From Adiantum capillus-veneris (Eukaryota; Streptophyta; Polypodiopsida; Polypodiales; Pteridaceae), in contig CM043951.1 in the NCBI GenBank assembly GCA_014529385.2, positions 109,468,469-109,532,468 of the forward strand: a stretch of 64,000 nucleotides of DNA. The letters run 5' to 3'. This document shows, one piece after another, positions 1 through 11,600 of this stretch. The position numbers were made by a program, and so were the translations under genes. The notes beneath the pieces are model-generated. The model did not search any database, was not told where the DNA came from, and worked only from the letters and a program-made list of their open reading frames with translations. Numbering within the stretch: position 1 is the stretch's first letter; every line of letters begins with the position of its first letter.

Positions 1-156
1 GCAACAAGAAGAGCAACCTCTAGACACCCTTCAAGGCTCCCGTGCTGCTCAATGGGTTGGGGTTGGAAAAAAATAACAAACACACACACAAACCCACAAC
101 CTAACCCTACACAAATTTGGGGCACCACCTAGTTTTGGATGCGAACTAGGATGCGT

Positions 157-158
<2 letters not shown>

Positions 159-200
<42 letters not shown>

Positions 201-209
201 GGAGAGGGA

Positions 210-290
<81 letters not shown>
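159..290. repeat. (GA)n microsatellite, about 130 bp
   Basis: A nearly pure GA dinucleotide tract, interrupted around 191-218 by several GGG triplets. Translations in any frame give only Arg-Glu or Ser-Leu runs, so the open frames across it are not genes. It is the longest of many GA/CT tracts in the window. Confidence 0.97.
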
Positions 291-292
<2 letters not shown>

Positions 293-699
293 CTCGGGCT
301 GCTTTGAAACGTATCGGCAATGATCAAGCAAACACAATTATATATGTAAGAAAGAGAGAGAAGGGGGAGGGGGTGTTTGTTGCACTAATACCTTCTTACA
401 AATCTGTCATGACCAATCAAAGTGATATTAGTATTTGTTCATCATAGCTTGAGTAAATTACACCACAACACATCACAAGAAAAGCCACCCCACTCACTGT
501 CTTAAGGCCAGGGGAGTCCTCTCCACCCTGTCGCCCTCTTACAGTATGTGGGATTTATGGCTAAATTGATGACAACACTAGAGACAAGCTATCAAGAACT
601 TAACAAAAAAACACCAAGACACTTACACATCATTGTTGTCCATTACTTCCCGTGGGTAGAGAGACAAAGTATCCAAGCTTAGTCCAAATCCACCCTCCT

Positions 700-960
700 T
701 GATTCAGCAAATGTTGGGCTTACACTAGTAGGAGAAATGATAGATTTCCTACTCTCAATTGAATGATCACTCTCTCTCTTACAATGGCATAGAGTTCCCT
801 TGCTAATCCCCTATTACAACACATGCACATGCATAAGACAAAGAGCTTCCACTCAAGAGCTCCTAGAGAGGTTGAGCTTGGCTTCTCAAGCTATAGCATA
901 GTGCTCTTGCTTATGGCTCCCCCCTTTTGTGCTAGCCACACCCTCCTTTTATAGCAATTT
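700..960 (-). promoter_or_regulatory. Possible minus-strand promoter or LTR U3/R fragment with TATA box
   Basis: Read on the minus strand, positions 954-945 give CTATAAAAGG, a good plant TATA box. Downstream is a stretch rich in short CT runs and transcript-leader-like sequence. The arrangement resembles the U3-R part of a plant LTR, but no paired copy, PBS or polypurine tract was found nearby. A host-gene promoter with no recognisable downstream gene is the alternative. Confidence 0.25.
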
Positions 961-2639
961 TGAAGGCTAGGGTTACTCCTCTAACCATGGTTGGGTTAGA
1001 TTTTCAGCCATTTATCTAATTTCTTTTGCTTGGAATTATCAAGAAGTTGGTGGGGAAAGAGAGAGGAGAGAAATGGAGGTGATAGGACTTTTCATAGTGG
1101 GTTAGTGTTAGTAGAGTTAGTATTAATTTACAAATGGAATTGGATATTTACAATGGGAGTATCCATGTAGGATACAAATAAGGAAGAAAAACTCTTAAGA
1201 GGTAAGAAAAGGTGGATTTCTTACAAGGTTGATGCTCCAAGTGTCTTGAGTAGGGCCAATTTTGACGCTTGTTGACGGTCCACTAGCTTTGACGGTATAT
1301 TTTTTCTCCACTCTTGACCTTCCTTGAGAGACCAGGTAATTGAAGCTGAGTAATCAACCACCATGATGCTGTCTTTTAAGAGAAGAGGCTGAATTTTGTG
1401 GTTTTTTTGATAGATATGGGTAAATTGGAGGAGGAAAAATGAGACTAGGTGGTCAATTTTGGAATGGAATTGTGTGTGGGAGGTATGAGTTCACCATGGT
1501 TTCTCTTATTCTTCAAGGTTGAGGAGAAGGTGAGTAGGGTGCAGAGAGGAGTGGTGAGAGAGGTGGGGATGATGAGTGGAGAAGTGTGTGTGAAAGAGGA
1601 AAATGATAAAGTGGAAGAGAGAGTGTGGCTGCATAGCATGGGAAAACTGGGGTCCACTAATAAAATCATAGCTCACAACTCGTAGCTCAAAAAAATATGA
1701 AAAAATATGAGGCAAAAGTTCAGCCCACGAGCTACAACTTTTGTTTGTATCACCTTTTCAAATTCGGAGAGCAAGTGAACTTTGAAAATTCAGCAAAACC
1801 GACCGTTTTTTTCCACTGCACAAGGTCCTTGAGGGGTCCTTCTTTGGATGATTCTTTTGAATACCTCCAAGAGTGGGCCCTCCATAGTGCATGTATGCAT
1901 GCCACCTACCCTTGACCTTATTTGGTAGGTCTATAATTGAAGATATTGTTGAGATCATGATATAAGTGAATAGTACAACTAAGAAAATCAAATATTGAGG
2001 GGTCTAAAAATATATGTACATGTCAAATATAAATAATATAGGTGGAAAAAAAATATAAAGGGGTCAAAATAAATCTCTCTCATCATAAGTCTACCATAAA
2101 AAAATGAATATTTTTGATGGTCTAATTTATGAGAGTAATAGAGAATAGATGTAGGAAGGAAAAAAATCACAATAGTGAAAAAATATACACATAAATAGAA
2201 CTAGTTTTTTTTTGTTTTTTGTTGGGATGGAGTTACACCAAAAATAAGAGAAGCTTGCATGAGATTATTTTTATATGGAATAAAGAGTATGCAAAATGGT
2301 AAGAAAAAATATGGTAATGGTGAGTTAATGTACATAGCATAAATAACACATCCTACGTAGAAATATTTAAATAAATACCAAAATAATTACGAAAAATCTT
2401 TTTATTTAGGCCCTATATACAATGCAATATTTACACACAAATGGGCCATAATATACTTATATTTTTTATTTTTTTATTTTTTTGGCTCAACTAGCCCAAT
2501 GACTAGCTAATTGAGGGTTTTTTAAGAAGATATGGGAAAAGTCCCGTGACTCACGCACGCCTATGTACAGTGAAATGGTAGGGATAGCCACGGTGTTTGG
2601 GTGATTTTGGTAGGGTGAGGTAACTCGTTGTGGCAATTA
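960..2639. other. Non-coding stretch without recognisable genes
   Basis: The DNA is AT-rich, increasingly so after position 1980, with poly-A and poly-T runs. Short open frames near 1445-1715 overlap one another on both strands and have GA- or CT-biased composition, so I do not regard them as genes. No terminal repeats or primer sites are visible. Confidence 0.6.
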
Positions 2640-2725
2640 CAAAGAGCCGGAAAACGGCTATCACTAGTTAGCATATTGAACATAATAACTAGCATATTTG
2701 TGTGTCAACTAAGCATGCTTTGAGG
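2640..2725. repeat. TAGCAT/CTAACTAGCAT motif cluster, left copy
   Basis: Several degenerate copies of the motif CTAGTTAGCATAT and its complement lie here, directly beside the left copy of a 550-bp direct repeat. The same motif family occurs at 15661-16030, directly beside the right copy. Confidence 0.5.
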
Positions 2726-2729
2726 TATA

Positions 2730-3282
2730 CAAATCATCTACCTAAATCTACTCCTAAACATAAAAATGAGATTTTTCCATCGTGAGAAGATAAGCACTTA
2801 ACTTACACACAAGGACTAGCTAATGCCTTTATCACCTCATCAACCACTCAAACTCCAAAACCGATACAATTCTAAACTAAAACCATCAATACGAGTAACC
2901 AAGGAAAGACACACGCTTCCTAGCACCTCTCTATAGGTCCTAACTAAACTACGATAGAAAAGAATACTCTAGCACTCTAGAGGAACTCTCACCTCATAGG
3001 ATTAGTCTAAGGTCACCTACCTAGGGCTTCGGTCCCCGGTAGCAGCACCAATATTGGCGGGTACGCCATGAGGGGATGCTAGCATAGCGAGAACAGAACC
3101 AACAACTCTATGTTGGCCGAGGGTGAAGCTTAACCCATAGGCACCCGCATGGAAACAAGAAGATGGGTGTCAACCACCTTTTCGACCTTCTACGACAATC
3201 TCTAATCGAGGAAATCAAAATTAAGCGTTCTTATGCACTAGTGAAAGCAATCCAACCTATGATGCTCATGCTATTCGAAACT
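2730..3282 (-). repeat. Left copy of about 550-bp direct repeat: LTR end, tRNA-Asp PBS and leader
   Basis: Matches 15112-15660 in the same orientation over nearly its whole length, with scattered substitutions and a few small indels. On the minus strand it reads as the end of an LTR, a degenerate primer-binding site for tRNA-Asp and about 300 bp of leader. Leader-type sequence, not protein-coding sequence, fills 2730-3032. It belongs to an old non-autonomous or gutted LTR element. Confidence 0.6.
3033..3050 (-). promoter_or_regulatory. Degenerate tRNA-Asp primer-binding site, left copy
   Basis: The minus strand reads TGGTGCTGCTACCGGGGA. A tRNA-Asp primer site in plant LTR elements is TGGCGCCGTTGCCGGGGA, so 14 of 18 bases match and the differences are all transitions. 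It lies 4 bp inside the proposed LTR end at 3055. Confidence 0.5.
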
Positions 3283-3670
3283 AGGCCAAATGCATTTGAA
3301 ATGTCACAAAAGTCACAAGATATACTCTCCTTATCATGAGACAATACCCTATGGACTGTGACTTGATATCCAACCTCTAGCTACCGCTTGCAACAATCGC
3401 ATATAAAGACAGGCAACAAAATACAGGTCACCATTTTTCGTAGCATATAGTCCTAAAGCATAGATCTAATCCCCTGAACTCATAGGTACAAAGAACTCAT
3501 CAAACGGATACCCGGTTTGCAAGAAAACTCACCCGAAAGCTCGTAGGAGCTCACTTCACGGCGTTGTTAGAATCACATACTCTTGGCGTTGGACATAAGT
3601 CCTCACTATTGCTAAGACATTGACGGTGTCTCTTTTACAATGGAACTTCCATAGAGCGCATAGGGAAGAG

Positions 3671-3674
<4 letters not shown>

Positions 3675-3722
<48 letters not shown>

Positions 3723-3746
3723 ACACACACACACACACACACACAG
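3675..3746. repeat. (CT)n(CA)n compound microsatellite
   Basis: About 22 CT units are followed directly by about 13 CA units, inside the proposed old LTR. Confidence 0.95.
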
Positions 3747-3806
3747 ATCACAGTGAAACACGAAATTGATTAATTCAAAATTTGAGCTTAGGGTTACAAA
3801 ATTTGA

Positions 3807-3815
3807 CTTATATAC
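3807..3815 (-). promoter_or_regulatory. TATA box of the proposed old LTR
   Basis: The minus strand reads GTATATAAG. Its position near the start of the proposed LTR fits an LTR promoter. Confidence 0.4.
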
Positions 3816-3942
3816 ATTCCTCCTTAGAGGCTTGTTCCTACAAAATCTAATGGCTGCTCAAATATTACAAAAAATATCATTTCGCTTCAAAAATAATGAT
3901 ACAAAAAATTGGGGAAACTTCTTCTGTGTTTCACCGTCAACA

Positions 3943-3953
3943 CTCCCCCCTTC
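3943..3953 (-). promoter_or_regulatory. Putative polypurine tract of the old LTR element
   Basis: The minus strand reads AAGGGGGGAG followed directly by TGTTGACGG, the usual arrangement of a plus-strand primer abutting a 3' LTR. Confidence 0.4.
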
Positions 3954-5133
3954 CGCGTCCAGAGAACAAGTACAAAATATTTCTATGCCTATCTCAAAGG
4001 CAAATGGTGCTAGACATCGGAAATATGTCTTGACTCTTCCATTCAGGTATTCATAAATTCCTACCGCCCCTCCATTATAGTCGCAACTTTAGTCACCTTC
4101 TTGTCAAACACTAGGGTTGCATTAGGAAGGTCTATTAGAGGAGGTATTTCGGTGATTTCAGAAACCATCTTCCCCTTGGAGCTCTCTGGATCCTTAACAA
4201 TAAGGTAATGTGTTCCCTCCTCATCATGGAATCTATCCCCATCGTCGTAAGCTAGAAGGGCATCCACTCCTTCTGCTGCTTTTTCTTCAATACATATGCT
4301 TTTTTGTCCCCTTTCATCAGCATATACAAGAGCCCCATGGGCATTTGTTCCTTCTTAGTAACGCGTTGTAAACCTCATTGTCCGAGGAGGGTTCTTAGAG
4401 GTGCTCCCTCCTTCTCCTTGGATTGGTCGGTTAACCGCAGTGTTCTAGTCCACCATGAGATAAAAATATTGTTCAGAGGAGGTGTCGGTTCCACTACCAT
4501 TTTCTATGATTAGTGCTAGTGGATTTATTCTAGCTTGGGTCGTCACACTCTCCTATGTAGACACTATGCTGATCTAATCTCCTTGTGATTTCTGGTCTCT
4601 TTGGAGGTTTCTTCCCGATCTTAAATGCATCAATTCCTTTACACACCACTACCAATCCAAACCTTTTACCTTAGAAGTTTGCTCTGTTTCTTACTTTGGC
4701 TATTTCAGCTCTCCAATTGGTTGACTAATTATACTTCCAATTGGCCTTGACTTGTCGGACCTTGTTGCTGGCTATTTGTACAAAACTTTAGACTCTACAG
4801 ATCTTTGTCAATGCTAGTTCTTCCTTTAGTAACATTCAATATTGATTAGTAAAAACATGCAAGTACTTCCCGTCCAAAGTTTGTTTTGGAAGGGTTGGTT
4901 CCCAGTATATGTTCTTCTCACTGAATTGACTAGTAAAATGTGTTGTCAGAGTTAAGTGGAACACTTGGCAGGCTTAATTTACTCAATATGCTCTAAATGT
5001 GGCCCTTAGACTTTATACAGATATAAGTCTATTTGACAAAAATAGCAATTATTCTTCTCCACATGTTCTCTACCATGCATGTAACTCTTAGAAACTTTCA
5101 AAATGAAAATTGGACCACTTTTGTGCAAATTAT
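3954..5133. other. Non-coding interior of the old LTR element, left part
   Basis: This stretch between the putative polypurine tract and the insertion point of gypsy element A holds no convincing coding sequence. A 68-codon minus-strand frame at 4061-4267 is acidic and hydrophilic but matches no family I recognise. The interior probably continues at 13942 on the other side of element A. Confidence 0.4.
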
Positions 5134-6758
5134 TGTCATAAAATCTAATATCTAACTAACCCAAATGATTTTCTCATATTAAATTGATCACTTAATGTGG
5201 GAGAATAAACAGGAACAAGTGTTAAGATATAGGTATGTGCTTATAGATCTATCTCAACACGGGGCCAATGGTAAAGGGGCCCAAAAGGGAGATGGTCTAT
5301 CAAAGAGCAAGGCTAACCAATGGAGCATAAGACCTTAGGGTTAGCTTCATTGAAGACCTCCAATAAATGTGTGTAAAAGTCCTTTGACCTTAAGTAAGCT
5401 AGGGCTGAGCTTGAGGTGGGAACCCGGCCCAAGCTCGAGGTGCTTGTCATGCTTGAGGTGCTTGTCATGCTTGAGGTGTTTTTCATGCTTGAGGTGCTTG
5501 ATTAAGATGCTTGAGGTGCTTGACTGGCTCCATGCTTGAGGTGCTTGACTTGCTGCATGATTAAAGTACTTGAGGTGCCTTGAGAAGCTTGCCTGAGATG
5601 CTTGTGGGAACACTCCCTAGTTCAAGTGCTTTGTCATGCTTGGTGAGTAAGGTGCTTGATCACCTAAAAGTCAAAAGCATTCCTACAAGAGGGGGGGCGA
5701 GCCCTTTTCCTAGGGGCTAGAGAGAGAACACCCACTCACACACACAAGGGAAGCCCAACTTGAAGAGGCAGCAAGGACACATGTCAGGACCCTACCCATG
5801 TTACCTTCATGTGTTGCTTGAAGCCTATTGGCTAGGCTTCAAAGGGGTCCAATGATAAATTACATGAATTATCTAATTGTTTTAGCATTTATCAAGTCCT
5901 CTCTCTCAAAGGGGAAAGGGGGACACTTGTCCCAAGGCTACCCATGTTGCTTGTAATGGCTCTTGCTTGTGATTGGCTAGGCCTGGAAGGGTCCAATGAG
6001 CTTCAGGCATGAGCTACAAGGGGGGGTCGACCCAAGCAAGCTAGGGGGGTGCCTAGGGGGTATACTCACCCACACACACTCACAAGCACTCTCATTGTGT
6101 GATATGCAAAGTGCAAGAGCTCCCTCTCCAAGCAAGTAGAGGTTGAGAGCCTACACCAACACTCTTGGCTATCGAGTGCAAATCCAACCAAGAGCCATGC
6201 TTCAATGCTTAAGCTTGCCATATCATTCTTCTTCATTACTATGCTATTATGTATGCTAGCAACAAGAGTATGATAAGTGAGGAACTAATTCTTTCTCCTA
6301 CGAAATGTTTCTTCTTCCTCTTCCCTACCCTCATTCCCTGCTAGCTCTCTCCACCTTCGAAGGTGTTTGAGGTCTTGGGACTGAGGCTTGGGATAGTTAA
6401 AGCTTTCTATAAGTTTATGTTATGTTTGTGGTGCATGAAGCCTTCCATCTTTATGGCATCACCTAGGTCACAAGGAACACAAAGACTGTATTGTAACAAG
6501 TCTCTCTTTATGGGAGAAATCATAATACAAATGCCTATTGGAGGGGGGACCGGCTCCACATAAATCCGGTCCTCAATTGTTGTCATGTTCTCTAAACTCT
6601 CTCTCTTGCAAAAGTATTGTCTATGCCAAGTTAACTAATTGCTATGATTATGTTGCTATCTTCAATTATGTCTACCCGCTATGCTCACAAAATCATTTCT
6701 TGAAAGTACTCTCATTAAATTCCGCTATTCTCAAATTGAATAGGCAAATTCCATTACA
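5134..6758 (+). repeat. 5' LTR of element A
   Basis: Starts TGTCATAA and ends ATTACA, immediately followed by T and the PBS. It has the same length as the 3' LTR. It holds a minisatellite (5433-5600) and several ATTGG/CCAAT motif pairs. Short open frames inside it recur in the 3' LTR and are not proteins. Confidence 0.95.
5433..5600. repeat. 18-bp class minisatellite in 5' LTR of A
   Basis: Degenerate tandem copies of a unit like CATGCTTGAGGTGCTTGT, about eight copies, with spacers of 17-22 bp. The same array is at 12616-12783 in the 3' LTR. The position in U3 is compatible with a repeated enhancer, but this is inference. Confidence 0.8.
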
Positions 6759-6759
6759 T

Positions 6760-6771
6760 TGGTATCAGAGC
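6760..6771 (+). promoter_or_regulatory. Primer-binding site (initiator Met tRNA) of element A
   Basis: TGGTATCAGAGC, the standard plant initiator-Met tRNA primer site, lies one base after the LTR end at 6758. Confidence 0.95.
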
Positions 6772-7173
6772 ATTTGGTTTCTCTTTTCTTGCTTAAGAAG
6801 AGAGGTCCTTAAGTAGCCTATAAATGGTTGATGTTGTTAATTATAATAGAGTAAGTGGAACTGGGATCTAATACCGGTTTTGTTAAGCCCACTATGTGGG
6901 GGATGGTGCACACCTCGGGAGCTTTGGACTTAATAATGGAGTCTTTTTAGACTTGCCTACGGCTTTACCATTATTGAGCCATAAGAAGTCCGAAAGGAGC
7001 TAGCCCTTGGCAACTCTGCTATGTTAGACCTACTCCTCTACTCTCTATAATTAACCACTTTGAGCCGTGGGTGTAGATACTTAAGAGCCGATTTTCAAAG
7101 GCTAAGAGGAGTGGCAACTAAGGTTTTGAATTGCCAAAGCATACACTAAGTACATACATAAAATTTTGTTAAC
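6772..7173 (+). other. Untranslated leader of element A
   Basis: About 400 bp between the PBS and the gag ATG without a significant frame. Element B has a leader of similar length and related sequence. Packaging signals would be expected here, but I cannot identify one by sequence. Confidence 0.7.
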
Positions 7174-8613
7174 ATGGCTGACAATAATCAAGAGAGTAGA
7201 ATGAACATTGATAGCTTTGATTTTGCACATGAAGGTGCTAATGATGATGCTCCCATGTTTGTGAATTATCTTGTGACTAGGTTGCAACAAGCTATGGGCA
7301 ACCCTACCTTGCAAGCCGAAGTTACTCAACAACTTCGTGCCTATGGAATTTCCCTTCCTCTCCAAGAGGAGAGAGAGCTTAGGAGGCCTCTTGAAGAGAA
7401 CCCCAAAAGAAGACTCTCTCCCATTCAAGAGGAGGAATCCAAAGAGAAAGAAAGCAATGAAAGTCTAAGTTCTTCTGAAGATGTGGCTCCACGAAGAAGG
7501 CGGTCTAGACGATCGCCTACTCCTCCCAAGAGGAAAAGAGCAACCCATAGTCCTTCTCCTCATCACTCTCAAAGGCAAGAGAGGAAACAAAGGAAGAAAA
7601 GGGCTAGGAAGAGGTCACCCTCTTCTCCTTCTTCTTCACCTTCCTTCTCTTCCGATGAAAGTTATGGCTATTCTCCTAGAGAATACAAGAGGGGAGGGCA
7701 TCGCAAATCATTTCCTGCATGGCGAAGGTCACAAAAGCTAAAGAAGTTCAAGGAGGGAGGAAAGAGTATCTCTTTTCTCACCTACGATGGCACCTTTGGT
7801 GCTACCGACAAAGTGTTGGCCTTCATCCAGCAATTTGATGCGGCCTTTGGGGACGAGGGCTTCACAGAGTCCTCCAAGCTACGCCATGTAGCTATGCACT
7901 TCCAAAAATCAGCTCGTCAATGGTGGGCTAGCCTTCGTGGCAATGGAGAAGCCCCAAAGACATGGAAAACTCTACGAGTTTCCATCATGAAGCAATTTCT
8001 TCCAAGCGATACTAAAGATAAAGTTCTTACCGAATGGCGCGGCTTGAAGCTCCTCTCTCATGAGTCTATCAACAAGTATGTAGATAAGTTTTGGGATTTA
8101 CATCTCAAAGCTACTGTCTTTCAAAAGATAGACTTTGCTGAGCAAAGACAGCAATTCTGTGCGGGATTACCTGAAGAGATGGCCGAATATATCAACTCTC
8201 AACGGCCCGGTACTATTACCGAAGTAATCCACCACACCATGGTTGCTTCACGCATCAATTTCCATCAAGGGGCTAGACGTAATGTCAAGCCCATGGAAAA
8301 CAAAGATAAAAATGATGCAAAGGGGAAATCCAATGCTCAAAATAATTCCCAAGGCACTTCCAACAACAACAACAACAATCGGTCCAAGGAGAAGGGAGTT
8401 TACAAAGGTAAAAACAAACTCTCTCCTGAAGAGCTTGAAGCTTTTCGCAAGGACCATAAGTGTTTCAAGTGTGGGGAGCAAGGACATGGCTATCGTTCTT
8501 GCCCCAAGAAGAATACTCGCAATGAGACTCCTAGGGCTTCCACCATCGAAGCTCCAAAAGAGGATGCTCATTGCAAAGGATCATCACTCTCCTATGCTTG
8601 GGGAAAGGTATGA
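7174..8613 (+). CDS. gag: Gag protein of element A (479 aa, ends at an internal TGA)
   Basis: Gag forms the cytoplasmic particle that packages element RNA. The ATG at 7174 is supported by the identical MADN start in element B. The first 60 residues are helical. Residues about 105-165 are a strongly basic Arg/Ser/Pro-rich tract (RRRRSRRSP, KKRARKRSP) resembling SR proteins and likely to bind RNA or direct nuclear entry. Residues about 195-360 are the retrotransposon Gag core with the KSARQWWASL motif. A CCHC zinc knuckle (CFKCGEQGHGYRSC) lies near residues 430-443, preceded by a run of six Asn from an (AAC)n tract. The frame stops at TGA 8611-8613. In element B the same codon is AGA (Arg), so the stop is probably a nonsense mutation that separates gag from protease-pol. 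Confidence 0.93.
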   Translation: MADNNQESRMNIDSFDFAHEGANDDAPMFVNYLVTRLQQAMGNPTLQAEVTQQLRAYGISLPLQEERELRRPLEENPKRRLSPIQEEESKEKESNESLSSSEDVAPRRRRSRRSPTPPKRKRATHSPSPHHSQRQERKQRKKRARKRSPSSPSSSPSFSSDESYGYSPREYKRGGHRKSFPAWRRSQKLKKFKEGGKSISFLTYDGTFGATDKVLAFIQQFDAAFGDEGFTESSKLRHVAMHFQKSARQWWASLRGNGEAPKTWKTLRVSIMKQFLPSDTKDKVLTEWRGLKLLSHESINKYVDKFWDLHLKATVFQKIDFAEQRQQFCAGLPEEMAEYINSQRPGTITEVIHHTMVASRINFHQGARRNVKPMENKDKNDAKGKSNAQNNSQGTSNNNNNNRSKEKGVYKGKNKLSPEELEAFRKDHKCFKCGEQGHGYRSCPKKNTRNETPRASTIEAPKEDAHCKGSSLSYAWGKV

Positions 8614-11600
8614 GAGCATGATGCCTTCATCTTGTTTGACCCTGGCTCTACTCTCAACTTCATATCAATAGAGTTGGCCACCAAGTTGGGCATTCAAGCT
8701 TTTGAGATGGGAGATATAGTAACAGCTGATGCAGCTTTCAAGGGACAACAAGCCTCCGTTACTCCCTTGATTGGGAAGTTGAGGCTTCATGTCCAAAGCT
8801 ATGTCGACAAAGAAGACTTCTTCATCTCTCCCCTCCAACATCAGGATGTTATCCTAGGGGCACCATGGTTTGATCGCATGGCTGCCAACATGAAGTTCCC
8901 TGAAAGGAGAATTTACTTCACCTACAGGGGAAAGAACATGTATGTAGATGCTAGTGAGCGTGGTCGCACTATTCCACTTGTAAATCCTCTTTCTTTTGAT
9001 AAATCAATGAAGAGCTCAGTTTCTGCGTACATGATTTATGTCAAAGAGTCTCTAAAAGCTAATAATGTTTCATCAAATGAAAATGATAGGAATCAAGAAG
9101 AATTAGACTTGTATACTTTTCTAAAAGGATTCCAAGATGTGTTCATCGATGATATCCCTATGGACCTACCTCCAAAACGAGGGGATGATGACCATCGTAT
9201 TGAGCTCCTTCCAGGAAGCTCACCGCCTAACAAACCTCCTTATCGAGTCTCACAAGCTCAACAAGAGGAGATCATGAGGCAAGTACAAGAGCTGGTAGAC
9301 AAAGGGATGGTGAGGCCTAGTTCCTCTCCCTTTTGTTCTCCAGTCCTTTTAGTGCAAAAGAAAGATGGTACATACCGTATGTGTGTGGACTATCGAGCAC
9401 TAAACCATATCACTATTAAAAACAGATTTCCTGTACCTCGGGTAGAAGATCTGTTTGATAAGCTACAAGGCTCTACCTACTTCAGTAGGATTGACCTTAA
9501 GAGTGGCTATCATCAAATAAGGATAGTGGATGAGGATATCTTAAAGACCGCGTTTTGCACAACATTTGGTCTTTATGAATATCTAGTCATGCCTTTTGGC
9601 TTGACTAATGCACCAACTACGTTCAATCGTTTGATGGAGAAAATTTTTAGACCATATCAAAAATTCACTGGAGTGTTCTTCGATGATATCATCATCTACT
9701 CCAAGTCTTTGGAGGAACATAAGCAACATCTCCAAGTGATTTTTCAAGCCTTGAGGGAGAACAAACTTTTTCTCAACCAAAAGAAAAGTGAATTCTTCCT
9801 TCAAGAGATTCAATATCTAGGCCATATTATCTCTCACGATGGTATTCGTATGGATCCATCAAAGTTAGAGGTAATAAAATCATGGCCTAACCCAAGGAAT
9901 CTACATGAGCTAAGAAGCTTTATTGGTATGTGTGCATACTATAGACGCTTCATAGCAAAATTCTCTCAAGTGGCAGGACCACTACACGACTTAACCAAGA
10001 AGAACGTTAAGTTTGTATGGACTGCTAAGGAGCAAAATGCTTTTGAAAAACTCAAAGAGAAGCTTACTTCCCAACCAGTCCTTGTGCTTCCGGATCTCTC
10101 AAAGCCCTTTGAGGTCCAATGTGATGCTTGTGGTGATTGCCTTGGAGCGGTTTTGCTTCAAGAAGGGCATACCATAGCATATGAGAGCCGAAGGCTCAAT
10201 GGTGATGAACGAGTCTTGGGCATTTATGAGAAAGAGCTTTTAGCTGTTCTACATGCCCTAGACACATGGAAGCACTACCTATTGGGGACTCCATTTATCC
10301 TACGAACCGACCACCAAAGTCTCAAGTATTTCATGACGCAAACCAAGCTTTCTGACAAACAAATGAGGTGGGCAAATTTTCTTTCGCAATTTAATTTTCA
10401 TATTGCTCACATAGCTGGTAAGCACAATCAAGTTGCCGATGCACTTTCACGACGACCAAAAGTTAATGCGGTGTCTATAGCTACTCACAATGATCTATCC
10501 TCTATGACAGATGAGTATGCTACTAACCCTGACTTTAGAGACATAATGTCAGCCCTTGCTTTGGGGAAGAAAGAGGAACCATTCACCTTGCAGGATGGTT
10601 ATCTTCTTCACGGCAATAGGCTATGTGTTACCCATTCCCTTCGTGAGAAGGTTATGTATGAATCCCATGCTCCTCCATATGCAGGGCATAGAGGTATTCA
10701 ACCTACTCTCCGAGGAGTAGAGACGTATTTCTATTGGCCTACCATGAAAGTGGACATACAAGAGTATGTTTCAAAATGTGTAGTATGCCAAAAGACCAAG
10801 TATGATAGAGGGAAGCAACCTGGATTACTCCAGCCATTGCCTATTCCAAATTCACCATGGGAGAGTATATCCATGGATTTCATCTTTGGATTACCCAAGT
10901 CTATCCATGGGAATACAGGAATATGGACAATAGTCGACAGGTTTAGCAAGAAAGCACATTTTATTCCTGTCAAAAAGACTATTAAGGCACATCAAATGGC
11001 AACTCTCTTCATATCTCAGATTTTCAAACACCATGGATTACCCACATCCATCGTGTCAGATAGAGATCCTAGAATGACCAGTAATTTCTGGAAAGGTCTC
11101 TTTGAAAATCTAGGAACAAGATTGAATTTCTCTTCGGCCTATCACCCACAAACGGATGGCCAAAGTGAGATAGCCAATCTTACGATACTCGATCTACTCA
11201 AGACTTATGTTACCGAAGTAGATCAACGCTCACAATGGGAAAAGTATTTACCGCTAGTAGAGTATGCCTACAATAATACTGTACATACTTCTACGGGCAA
11301 AGCACCTTTCGAGATCATAGAAGGAAGACCTAAAAGTCCCTTGCTACTGAAAGTACATGGGAAAATCTTTGCCGCCGATGAGTATAGCCGTGACCTACAA
11401 GAATCTTTTCAAAAGATTAGGGAGGCTATAGCCATCTCTCAACAAAGGCAAAAAGCTGCTGCTGATAAGCACAGAAGAGCCTTAATGTTCAAGGAAAATG
11501 ATTGGGTCTTACTCAAGTTTCCTAAGGCTCGATTAAGGCAAATGACGGGCAAAAATCCTACGGGCCATCAAAAGTATTATGCTAAACTAGCAAAAAGATA

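Larger units (their letters stand above)
3055..3942 (-). mobile_element. Proposed 888-bp LTR of a tRNA-Asp-primed element
   Basis: On the minus strand the segment starts TGTTGACGG at 3942 and ends CGCCA at 3055, giving TG...CA termini. It is preceded by a purine-rich tract and followed by a tRNA-Asp-like primer site. A TATA box (GTATATAAG, minus strand of 3807-3815) sits about 130 bp inside, as expected for U3. A (CT)n(CA)n microsatellite lies inside at 3675-3746. Having a polypurine tract on one side and a primer site on the other implies an LTR shared by two tandem internal regions, or chance resemblance at one side. No ORF is present. Confidence 0.45.

Noticed and set aside
49-447. Overlapping open frames of Ser-Leu and Arg-Glu repeats
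   Set aside because: They are translations of the (GA)n microsatellite in different frames.
4061-4267. 68-codon acidic minus-strand frame as a small gene
   Set aside because: No recognised family and located in the interior of an old LTR element; too little evidence.
5347-5613. 88-codon His/Lys-rich minus-strand frame, repeated at 12530-12796
   Set aside because: It is the LTR minisatellite of element A read in an open frame, not a protein.
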